A stretch of 64,000 nucleotides of DNA, from contig NOKP01000004.1 in the NCBI GenBank assembly GCA_002682825.1, forward strand, positions 141,711 through 205,710, in the 5' to 3' direction. Below, one piece after another: positions 22,545 to 33,192 of the stretch. The position numbers and the translations under genes are program-made. How positions within the stretch are numbered: the first letter of the stretch is position 1; each line of letters begins with the position of its first letter. The notes below the pieces were generated by a model. The model did not search any database, was not told where the DNA came from, and saw nothing but the letters and a program-made list of their open reading frames with translations. The stretch is from Neonectria sp. B-13 (taxonomy: Eukaryota > Ascomycota > Sordariomycetes > Hypocreales > Nectriaceae).

Positions 22545-24399
22545 TCACAACTTGACGATATTTGCAGTAGCAATCCTTGTTCGTTTGCCCAGCAACCACA
22601 TTGGTACTGTGAGCAGAGAAAAAATGCCCATGACCATGCCAAAAATCCCAAAAGGCTCCGCTGCCCCGCGTTCGTGAATCCAGTCGGTGACGACGAATGT
22701 CCAAGCGAAGGCGATGATGGCCCGTAGTATCGTGACAATGACAAAACAATCGCCAGCGAGATACCCGTAGCAGTCAATCAGCTACCATGTATTCTGGTTA
22801 GCCTCCATTTGCAGCGTTGCCCGAGCTCACTCACGTAACTGAAGCCCACAGATGGCACCTGCATTAGCCCAAATGTCACCATAGCATATCCAGCTTCTAA
22901 GCCAACCCATGCATGCTTGGATGGATACTGAGCGCAAAACCCGAAAACAAAGAAGCCGCCTGTTGAAATGGCCAACGTCGGAAACATGATTGGCAGGCGA
23001 CTCTCGGGCTCGGCAACACCGCTGTGTTTTCGCCTCGCAGACCTTTTCAGTCTCGCGTCCACAACCAAATAAGTATACAGAGCGCCCAGGGCCGACCCGA
23101 TGAGGCCGCCGATGTTGATGAGACCTACGTTGTCACCCCAAAGATACGGAGGCATGGAGACCAGCTCGGGTCCAACGGTGGATATGGCAACGATTCCACC
23201 AACGAGTCCTGCGTAGTGCAACGTTACCAACCAAGTTCCCGGGAGCTGAGTAGTGCGCCACGGCTGGACAAACTTCCGGAGCCAATCTCCCCGTGGACTG
23301 CAGAATCTCATTGATCTGCCATAGGTGAAGGGCTGCAATGGGCGGGCTGGCGATAGACTAGTTTCGACCCGGACCTCGCCCGGTTTGTCGTCGTCGAGTG
23401 TCTCGCCGCCAGCTGCGGTCGATACCACTTCCCTGTCGTAGAGCGTCTCAGGCACTAGAAACAAAACCCCAAGGAAACATGCTCCGGACAGAGCCACACC
23501 AACCCAAAAGATGTACTGCCAGCCGAGGTGAAACCCGATGTATCCGCCGGCGATTCCACCGACGATCGGGCCCCCAGCAAGAAAAACGGTATAAATTGCC
23601 TTTCAAGTGTCAGCAAACCACGCATCACTCCACTTCATGCCGAGAATAAGGATTACCATTGCTCGGCCGCGCTCATGCATAAAGAAGACCTCACCGACCA
23701 GTGCAGGAGAAACGGTTTCAGACGCTCCGCCCCCAATGGCTTGGAAGACGCGTGCCGCAAACAGGGAATTGTAGGATGTAGCCAACCCGCACCAAAGAGT
23801 GGATAGAGTCATGAGAAGTGTAGCTGCAAGGAGGACCGGTCTTCTCCCGAATATGTTGGACAAAGGGACCCAAACTATGTTGGAAGCTCCAAGGAACAAG
23901 GTACTGATCTATTTTGGTAGTACAGATTAGAAGACGTAGCATGGTGCTGTTTCAACGCACAACAACGAATCCGATAAGAAGAAAACGTTACTCACTGAAA
24001 TGTAGTACGTAAGCTCAGCGTACGGTCGGTCTGGTGGAATAAAGCCCTGGTACAAGAGTCTGAGTGCCGGAGCGATGCTGGCGCTCACGAAATTGCCAGT
24101 AAAGGCATAAAGAGATGCCACTAAAAGAAGGGTAAACTTCCGCCAGGTCGGCCAATTCAGGGGATCCGCTGGGTCGTCGGATGGCTGAGGAACTTTGATA
24201 ACTTCGACTGCTGACCCCTCATTGAGTTCATATTCACCTGCGATTGTGAGCTGTGATGGTCCTGATCTCAATATACACAGTAGTATCTTGATAGACAGAG
24301 AAGAAGTCCAGTCTTACGTATAATGATAGCTGTACCGGGTGGCTTCGCGTCTCGCACTTCGGCCTTGCTGAGAGAGAAAGCGAGTTTCCACGCAGACAT
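22545..24399 (-). CDS. MFS transporter, DHA1 drug:H+ antiporter type
   Basis: Predicted 12-TM plasma-membrane exporter. Exons run 24399-24318, 24237-23996, 23908-23657, 23599-22835 and 22781-22545 (525 residues). Typical landmarks are DPLNWPTWRKF before TM1, FLGASNIVWVPLSNIFGRRPV (TM2 and motif A region, formed at an exon junction), FQAIGGGASETVSPALVGEVFF and ERGRAM (the conserved loop before TM4, split by intron 3). The last two exons join to FSYLIDCYGYLAG, and the protein ends in LLGKRTRIATANIVKL. The family contains fluconazole and mycotoxin efflux pumps, but the substrate cannot be read from sequence. No biosynthetic partner is next to it. Four introns all restore frame. Confidence 0.88.
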
Positions 24400-26227
24400 G
24401 GTGGCGGTAGTATCAGGTCTCAGTTATCGTCACAATGGGGAATGGATCAGATGAATAAAGCGATGGAGACCACAGGTGCGTCAGCGGAGTCTTATACCTT
24501 TTCCTCGGGCTCAGGCATTCCCGGGGGAACAGCACGCCTGTCTGGGTAGTAGGCTATTGAATCTGCGAATGTCGCACTCCCATTGGCTTTCAAGAAGATG
24601 CAGATACCCCACCGGAACGGAAGCCATCCGGGGTGGGGATACTGAATCTGGGGAAACCGGCTGACCCTTGTCTACAGCTCCGAACTTGTTCAGATGAGGT
24701 TACGGTCCCCCCCGCAATTCCGGGGGACTCGCTTGGGTTGTCACAAATAAGCTCGGAAGCTCCGGGACTGCTATGTATGCACAAAGGTAGTTGCTTTCGG
24801 CAGTTAGGCTTGTTGTTTTGTCGAGGATGTACTGGAAGAAACGTCATAAAACGACATGATAGTCGAGGAAATTTCGAACTGGGTCCCCCTGCCCCCGAGA
24901 GGCATGAACCCTAAAGCCTGCTGGGTGGACGGCCGCCTGGCAAACTGTTCTCACCCAACTCAGCTAGTAGAACTCCTCTATGAACCATCTTTAGCACGAA
25001 TATCGTGAGACTTTACGTAGCTATTGGCAAGAAGCAAGCCAAGTTCCACTGCTAGCCACGACAATTGGTTCAGTTACATGCTACGGCTTGGCTGATTCTG
25101 CTCCTGACACTTCTCAAACGCTAAACAATCGAATCGGCTACTTTATTACAACCTCATGAACGCGGTAGGTGGCAAGATTGGCGCCGTTGCTCATAACGGC
25201 CCCACCTCCCCCGCCTCCCAGTTTATCCACCGGCCCCTCCGCCACCGAACTTTAAGCCTTTCTCTTGAGCTAATTGTGGAAGGTGTCAGCATTTTGCGGT
25301 GAGGGAGAGCATCAGCTGTCACCTTTAATGTCTGCCTCATATGGTTGGTCGTCTGTTATCAAGTCACTCTTGGACACTTAATTCGAGACAAGGGAATGAT
25401 GCCCGACTCTCTGCGTCCTCTTAATAGTGCTTTACTTTCGTAATGTTATAGTGAAAGCGGCCAATAGAACCAAGCGTCGACCTTCACTACCCAATTCTTA
25501 ATGCACCCATATCCATATAGAATAATTCAGACGATTCGAGTGGTAGGTTGCGAGAGTCGTCTGTTTTGTCCAGAGACATAAATCATAAAGTAGTGACGCG
25601 ACTCTGGGGCTTGGTATTGATCGCCAGAGCAAAGAGCCATTGATTGCTATCAGTCATCATTTTACTACGAAGGCCGAGGCTATACCAAGTGGTCAAGCAA
25701 CAGTCAAGCACAAACAACGATCTAACGTATTGGCTGTTTGCTCTTCGTTTCTCTCTTAACATCTTCTAAAAGAACCCTCACACTGTAAACGCGGAAAAGG
25801 TAATCGCCATGTCGGCCTCATACTCCCCACCCTGCTTCTACGGCCTCCGTCAGTTGAAGACCTCCGCCGGGCCTATCAGTAGGCTAGAGACATTCGGACA
25901 ACACAAGGCATTTTCTGGCCCTTCCAAGGCGCCCGAGAAACCAACTTCTTCGTCCTGAAGATTTCACCAATTCCGATTCAACCAGCGAGCCACGTTTTCA
26001 GCTCACTCAATTAGTAAGTAATCCCTTTTAGGCAAAATAACTGTCTGCGTTTTTATTTGCTTGTTCAACGACCATAGAAACCAAACATTCTACGTTCAAC
26101 TTGAAGTCAGTCACCAGATGCGAAATATATCAGTATCCTTATTGCGCGTACCAGTCGCTCGGCCTGGAAACAACCAAGTTGGACACGCTGTTGACCTTCT
26201 TGAGCGCTTCGTCAGCTCTCGGCAAAG

Positions 26228-26235
26228 TGACGTCA
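26228..26235. promoter_or_regulatory. CRE-type palindrome TGACGTCA
   Basis: Perfect 8-bp CREB/ATF (bZIP) site 271-278 bp before the NACHT-ankyrin start codon. One of two in this promoter. Confidence 0.45.
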
Positions 26236-26377
26236 ACGTTGCTTAAAAAATGTGGTGCGGTAACCATTACGACTACCGCGAATCATGGCGCTTTTTATTG
26301 TGCCACTATTCGCTACACATTGCATTTCAAGCTGACATGCATCGAAGATCTTTGCCTTTGTCCCGCAGCAAGCGCAG

Positions 26378-26385
26378 TGACGTCA
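26378..26385. promoter_or_regulatory. CRE-type palindrome TGACGTCA
   Basis: Second perfect bZIP site, 121-128 bp before the NACHT-ankyrin start codon and 150 bp from the first copy. Confidence 0.45.
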
Positions 26386-26505
26386 CATAAGCCCCAAGAT
26401 AATCGGCCTTAAATTCATCCACATTTCTATTCACCTGATGAGTTTTACGAACACACTACACCCTACGTGATCAGATTCTAAGCTGACCGGCGTTCTCATG
26501 CCACG

Positions 26506-29500
26506 ATGGACATCTTTACTACCACAACGGAAGCCATTCGCCTTACCAAAGCTTTTATCGACGAGGTAAAAACAGGCGCCAAAGCGGAAGAAACAGTCCA
26601 AAATCTGGTTTGTGTCCTTGTTCCCAGCCCCGTCTATCGACTACAACCTCCACCAGCTTGACTATAACTAATTACTGAACTCACAGTTCAGAAATCTCGA
26701 CAGTTCTAAGGAGCTCATTGAAGAGGCAGAGAAATTGTTCACCTCACTGTCACTTGATGACGCCCCTCAGTCACTTATTGAGAAAACCAACGCGCTCATT
26801 CGTGAAACCTTGTCCGGGTACGTCAGTATATTGGACACCCTGAAGTCATACTTTAGGGATGCAAAGGAAAAGAAGCCAGCCCTCAAAGTGCTCGATCGAA
26901 GCTGGAAAGGATTCAGATGGGTGGTTGACGACTCGTGGGTCCGAGGTCGCATCGAGGAAATCCAAGAGCAGGACAGAAGAGTTCAAGAGTAAGTAGCTTT
27001 CTAAATCGGGGTCCTTTTACCAACAAAAACCGCAGTGCTTTGAGGATATTCAACGCTATCAAAACGAACGAAATCGCAACAGCACACCGACAACTTCACT
27101 TCACTCTCGAGGATATCGAAAATGGACTGAACGCTGCCCGTTTCTTTGACGTCATCAAGGAGCTCCCAATCAGTTTCGACAGTTCTCCGCAAAGGATACT
27201 TGGTCGCTTGAAGAACAGCCCCCCAAGCTGGGTCCTCAACGAAACAGCCTTCAAAGTCTGGCACGGGAGCTCTTCGAGCGCTGATAGTCCATGGCTATGG
27301 ATCCTCGGAGAGGCGGGCACAGGCAAATCTCATCTGGCAACATTTTTGGCACAGCACCTTCTGAGTCAAGATATGGATGACCTTTTGCCTTCTCCACAGG
27401 TGGAAACGACAAAAGAGGCGAGCTTAAGTCCTCAAGCGCCGTCTCAAAGACGAGCCATTACTGCGGCGGCCATCCATTATTGCACTTTCACTGAAAGAGA
27501 CAATCAAATGACGGACCGAATTTTACGGTGTATCCTGCGTCAACTCATGCATCACCTATGGAATGCTGCTCCCGTGCAGGCTTTTGCGCATGTCCAAGCA
27601 ATCCATCAGCTCATCCATTCTGAAAGAGCCCTGGAGGAAACCGAAACCATTCATTCAGTATTGCAATCTGTGTTGCAAAATTTCCATCGAGTCTATCTTG
27701 TGATCGACGGGCTTGATGAGGTTTCAACTATGGCTTTGCGTGATCTGATTCACAACTTGCGCACCTTGCGCTCGCCAGCGGTCAAATTCGTGGTAACCTC
27801 TCGAGAAGGATTGCGGGCCCATGCTGAGGCAAATCGGGCCGAGATGATAGACGCCAACGACAACGAGGTTGCAATCAGATCCTTTGTGTATGGAAGGCTG
27901 TCACAAATTTCTTCCAGAGACGAATCAGAGGAATACATCGGCCCCTCACCTCTGCCAGAAAGGCTCACTAGCGAAGACCAAATACGAGACTTGAGCAACA
28001 GAATCATCAAGGTTGCTAATGGCAACTTCCTCTGTGCTGGGCTGCAAATCAATTGGCTCAAGGACCAGGAGCTAGAAGACTTGGACTGTGCTCTAGAAAA
28101 CCTCACAGGTGGCCTAGATGATCTCGTCAAGCGGGCCATGGATCGTATCGAGTCGTCCCAGGACCAGCACAAGGTCCGAGTTGGGAGGCAAGCTCTTCTT
28201 TTCGCCATGTACACAAACTGTTCATCAATGAGGCTTGTCGAACTTCAACACGCGCTAGCCTTTTCATTTTACTCGGACAACTCGAAAGTTTCCGAGTTCA
28301 GCAAGCAGAAAATTGCCGAAGCGACGTGTTACTTTCTATCTATTGGCAGTAGCTCAGACTTTGTCTCGATACACAGAGCTATCAAAGACTTTTGTGCCAA
28401 CACTGGAAGAACTGCCAGTTACTTTGGGAATCCACACGCTACAATCGCCAAAACCTGTCTAGGGTGTCTATCCAAGTCTCGAGAAGACTCTGGAAGCCGA
28501 AAAGAATGGAAACAGGCTATTGAAGCCTCCCCCTATTTGGCATACGCTGCATCAAACTGGGGTCGGCATATGAGCCTGGCCCACGAACTATTGCCAACAG
28601 AGCCGTTCCAGAACCTTTCCGTCACCGACCTTCTCGTCAAAGACAGGTTTTTGGATATGGTCACTGTTGCCATTCAACCTCGACTTGAAGAATTAGGAGT
28701 CTGGAGGACCCGAATGTGGAAGAAGCTCAAATCCAAACTCCCACCAATCTCTGCTCTGCACATTCTGGCTTTTTTCAACCTCCCAGAGACTGCCAGGGCT
28801 TGGCTTGATGGAGAAAAGGGCGTTGAAGGCTTTGACTTACCCTCCCATGACGAGATTGATTACACTCCTCTTTACGTTGCAGCCGCGCTTGGGCATGATG
28901 AGATGATCAATGTCTTGCTCCAGTACGGGGCTGATCCGAACAGACCAAATGGACCAAAGATGGAAACTGCCTTTACAGCAGCCACAATACACAATCAAGA
29001 AACCGTGGTTGATACCATTCTCGAGGCTGCATCAACAGCCAAGGCGGAAGAGATGGTTTGCCAGAGAGACAATCAAGGACGACTTCCTTTGGCCCATGCC
29101 TGCGGCAACATCAACCACGACGGAAACATCAAAATCGTCCGGAGGATTCTCAAAGTAATACGCTCAATGAAGAATGGTCACGAGATTCTGCTCGACCGAG
29201 CCGGGCCACTCGTTCAGACGGCACTTCACCGAGCTGCTGAAGCTGACAACGCTGAAATCATTGACGCGTTGCTAAACTTCCCTGGAGGGCGAAAGTTGCT
29301 GGAGATGCAAAACAAGAAAGGAGAAACGCCTCTTATCAGAGCAGCATGGGCGTCTTGGCAAGGTTCATCCGTTGCCATACAGCATCTCCTTGCCGCAGGG
29401 GCTGATCCGCTCGCGCAAACCCCGTCCGGCAACACAGCCGCCCATTGCGCTGCTCACCATGAGGGGCATGTGAACTTGGCAAAAACAGATGGATTTGAAC

Positions 29501-31020
29501 TCCTCCTAGCTGTTTCGGACTTGTTCATCCAGAACAGATCGGGTCGGAATGTACTTCATGTCGCCTGCAACTTCGGTCGGCCCAATCATGTGGGACTTAT
29601 ATTGTCCTCGTTGGGTGAACGCCGAGAGCTTCTATTTGTCACGGATAAGAAAGGCCTTACCCCTATCGTAACAGCAGTGACGCCTCCTGAAGAGGATGAC
29701 AATGACTGGGAGAAGCGGTTTCAAGGGAAGATGCTTTGCGTTGAGCAGCTCATTTCCAAGATGGGCGATGACATGTCCGAAGTCGACGCCCAAGAGCTTC
29801 TCAGAGTATTGCAACAAAACGGCCAAGCCCGCCTCTTCGATTCACTACTCAGTCATTCATCTAAAGCACGAGGTCTTTTTGAACATGAATCGGCCATGCT
29901 TCGAAAGGCTGTACTTTCTGGCCACCGCGACATTGTGAAGACGGTGATGAAGAGGTATGGAAAGGACAACTTGAACAAGCCAGGGCCTCAGGATCAACCG
30001 CTTGTCATTGAAGCTGCAAAACTGGGCCACAGCGCCGTTGTCAAGTTTCTGATTGATCAAGGCGCCGATATTGGAGCGGGTGCTGAACATGGTGGCGCGC
30101 TGAAATGGTGCGTCGACCTGTGCAATGCTGAAATGGTGGACGCTATTTGGGCAAGGCAACCAAACGCCCTGATGCCGTCAGCAACGAGCCAGGGTGTGCT
30201 GAAAGTGGCCTCGGCTCGCAACCCAATAAGAAGATTATGGCGGGAAAAGGGCCTTGCGCCAGGTGGGACCACCATTCTAAGAGAGGTTGAATGCCTCCAC
30301 TCGACGAAGAGAGGCATTGCTGTGGTAGTCGGGGATGAAAAGACAGCACGCAAAATCCAATCTTCCCAGGATCAACATTTGGACTTGTTGGGAATCAATC
30401 GTGGAACATATCTCGAGTCAGAGCCAGTACCCGATAATGCAAAGAGTAAGGGGTTACGCTTTGAGTCGGAGACATTCAGATTCCTTGGGGACTAGCTAAC
30501 CGTTTGAACCCAGTTCCACTATCAAAGATCCATGTGTCCATCACGGGAAAAGATCAAGGGTGGTCTCTATGGCAAAACGATCATCCACACCATAAGGGAA
30601 CATTCCACGGAAGCGACACATGGTTTCACATTGCTATCAAGAGAGGTCAAATGCCGTTGTTGAACGAGAAGATATCTCATGCTAATGTGTATTGACAGGT
30701 GGAACGTTTGCGAAGGAGTCCGAGATCACGAGGAACTTGCTCAACGTGGGTGATTGGACGACGTATCACACGATCTGGGATTTGGACTCAGGGCAAGTTT
30801 TAAAATGTATTTCAAAGACCACACTGACATGTTGCACAGGTCGCAATCCAAGACTCCAGGAGTAACAGGACATTGTCGGTTTCTAGGGCCAGAAGAAGCA
30901 CAATCATTCGTCAATTTGCTTCGACCGGGGGATCAACTTTGTTTGATTCCAAGAACCAATGCCGAGGGCTGGGAATGCTGGATCCATGAGGCAACCATAC
31001 GGCTATACTATGAAGACTAG
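26506..31020 (+). CDS. NACHT-ankyrin STAND protein (fungal NLR-like)
   Basis: Signal-transducing NTPase of the NLR-like class linked in fungi to non-self recognition. Exons 26506-26607, 26687-26988, 27036-30445, 30514-30645, 30699-30792 and 30840-31020 give 1406 residues. Residues 1-170 are a helical N-terminal region (effector-like; possibly HeLo-like, unproven). Walker A is GEAGTGKS (226-233) and Walker B VYLVIDGLDEV (354-364), followed by FVVTSREG. About ten ankyrin units run from about 743 to 1200 (TPLYVAAALGHDEMINVLL, TALHRAAEADNAEIIDALL, PLVIEAAKLGHSAVVKFLI). A C-terminal beta-rich domain (IHVSITGKDQGWSLWQN, GSDTWFHIAIKR, LLRPGDQLCLIPR) is encoded by three small exons. The last intron uses a GC donor; a GT four bases on would give an unlike tail and an early stop. 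Stops after LGD (30493) fall inside intron 3. Confidence 0.88.
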
Positions 31021-31907
31021 AAATTTGGTGACGCCCTGAGACGGATTCAACATTGATCACGATGTTTGTTTGTTTTGACAGACTTGTTGCAACCCAGCTA
31101 AACCACGGCTCAAATGTTCATGAGCATCCTGGGCTTCCTGTACCCTCTTCACACTTTGAATAAGTATTGCTTTCAGTGATTGGCAATCTGTTGCATCGCA
31201 AAACTTTCAATTGGCTGTGATTCAGTAGTTATCTCTGTAAGTAAGGGCTGCCATCTCATTTTCCGGAATATGCAATGGCGTCGTTGAGAGCCTTCCCCGT
31301 GGTGCGTCATTTGGTCTTGGGATGAACGAAAGCTCCGCGTAGATGCGTCTACTGGCGGACGGGGCAAGTCCATCAAAGCCTTCGCCCGTCGAACATGTGT
31401 AGTCTGGGTGACCACAGTGCGTGGGAAGCAGTTCTCAATCCGACGCTGTGCCAACTTTCCGTTGTTGCGGTTGAGCTGCAAAGATGTTGAGATGCTCGAG
31501 TAACTAATTCTATGCGTTGCGTCTCGGTGTTCTCTGGCGGTGAAAGTGGCAGATGGTCTAATACATTCTTCGCAGACAGACGGAAACCAGACGAAGAGCC
31601 TTTCATACTATTGAATCGAGGATGGCAGCGAGTGACAAGAGTCAATCATTAAGTTGTGATATATATTTATTAGTAACAAAAAGTCAGTGCTATTCTCCAG
31701 ATAAGTAAGTCATTAGGCTGTTGCATGACAAGCCATTTCAGCCGAGAACCACATTTCGGACTATATTCTACCCTAACAGCGGAAACGACATTCATTGCCC
31801 CTTCTTCGACTACCTTGAGCCTTCGAAGGTAATTTACACCTCAAACAATTTCCTCCCGGATTTCGGCGAATAGTCTGTTAGAGCACCTCACACCACAATG
31901 TTTCTTC
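31021..31907. other. Convergent intergenic region
   Basis: 887 bp between the NACHT-ankyrin and Pth11-like stop codons. Overlapping minus-strand frames at 31173-31645 look random. Nothing else seen. Confidence 0.35.
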
Positions 31908-33192
31908 TCAACCGTCCTTATTCAAAAGGCGACGGGGTTGCTCCTCCAGGTCCCGACTTCTGGTCGAAGCAATTGAGTTCAACGGTACCTGAGATATCTG
32001 GGAACCAGTCACGGTCCTGATGTTGAGACTCTGGCTCTCTGCATTTGTGCACGTTGGACTACCAAAGTAGGGCCTCAGCGATGGCAAACAAGCAACGATA
32101 AGACCGACGTGGCAATCAAGAGTACTCAAAAGCACTATAGTCGCGACAGACATCGTGAGTCAACATTTCCACATCCAGTTGCCTCAAGAATGAATACTAC
32201 ACGTACCGATTGTGCCCATGGAAACTTGGTTGTCGACCCCTGAGGTGTTGATGGTGACGAACCTGATGGTGTCAAATATTATGTTAATCGTACCCAGGAG
32301 GAACGTGCAATAGACTCCAATAGTGAGAGATATCCTCATGTTCAGTCCGGTCACAATACACCACGGTAGAGAGAATACTACTATGCTATTAATACTCCTC
32401 TCTTCGGTTGGCCAAGTGCGCTAAACGTACCTAAGACATCACCGACAATGTGAAGAGCCCAGCAGACGGTGAAGACCGTTTTACGGATACTGTTTGGACA
32501 AGTTGTTTGGGCCGCCATATCCCTAGTCCATGGTGTAAGTAGAGATTTATTTCAGCTATCCTTCTTAAGAGAAGAGTGAGTACTCACCAATTAGTCTGAA
32601 TTGGGAGACAGATAAGACATTGCAAGAGGATGCTAGTCGCGAAGGAGACAGCAACGTAGATGATCGTTGCCCAGAGAAATATTCTTCTTTTCCGCATGAA
32701 AGCTGGGAATATCTGTAGGTACATAGAAAGTAGTGCTGCCTTTGCCAGGTACAAAGCCGTCAGAAAGGGGATATTGTTTATCCAGAAGATCTGCAGTTCC
32801 ATTAGTCGACAAATCTCAATCCCCCCACCAACATTATTCTGAGCTCAGGTTCTTGCCTCAAAAACCAAAGGAAGATCTTCAACGTTTCCCTGAAACCCCT
32901 TCATTCTTGTCCTCACTTCGGGTTCCAGTGCACCCTTTTGTATAAGAATGATGTCGAGGCAGGAAACCACGACAGCAGAAACCCAGGCCCCGCATATGAT
33001 AAAATCGGCGATTAATAGCTTCCGTTTTTGGATCTCGAGACGGAGGTATAAACGGGCGATTATAGCCGCGCTGGCGACTAAAATGAGAAGCCACCCCGAA
33101 ACCTGAAGCAGTGGGTCAGCGAGAATCAGACGGTGAAACTGAGGGGTCAAACCAGAATGGCCTTCGGTCCAGGTGCAGGAGCCCACATAGCT
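31908..33192 (-). CDS. Pth11-like integral membrane protein (fungal rhodopsin-like domain), 5' end unresolved
   Basis: Multi-TM membrane protein of the Pth11/SAT4-type family, some of whose members act as surface-sensing receptors. Exons from the 3' side are 32134-31908, 32380-32207, 32522-32431, 32790-32588 and 33192-32857. Conserved pieces are GWLLILVASAAIIARLYLR, FIICGAWVSAVVVSCLDI, IFWINNIPFLTALYLAKAAL, TVFTVCWALHIVGDVLVVF, CTFLLGTINIIFDTIRFVT and LSTLDCHVGLIVACLPSLR. The intron between exons at 32857 and 32790 uses GCAAGA as donor (a GTTTTT donor nine bases earlier is the alternative). Phases of all listed exons agree. The first exon begins after an acceptor at 33193, but I find no Met exon that joins in phase, so the gene may start further up or have lost its start. 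At least seven hydrophobic segments are present. Confidence 0.72.
32791..32856 (-). other. GC-AG intron in the Pth11-like gene (probable)
   Basis: Donor GCAAGA and acceptor CTGCAG, with a GACTAAT branch site 10-15 bases before the end. It joins VEDLPLVFE to IFWINNIPF. A GT donor at 32865 would also keep frame and remove three residues. Confidence 0.5.

Larger units (their letters stand above)
24400..26505. other. Long intergenic region upstream of the NACHT-ankyrin gene
   Basis: 2106 bp between two genes read outward. A 49-codon frame with a Met at 25809 has no recognisable content. Two TGACGTCA palindromes in the last 280 bp are listed separately. No repeat or RNA gene seen. Confidence 0.35.

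Noticed and set aside
25809..25958. 49-codon open frame upstream of the NACHT-ankyrin gene
   Set aside because: No signal, domain or splice evidence; length expected by chance.
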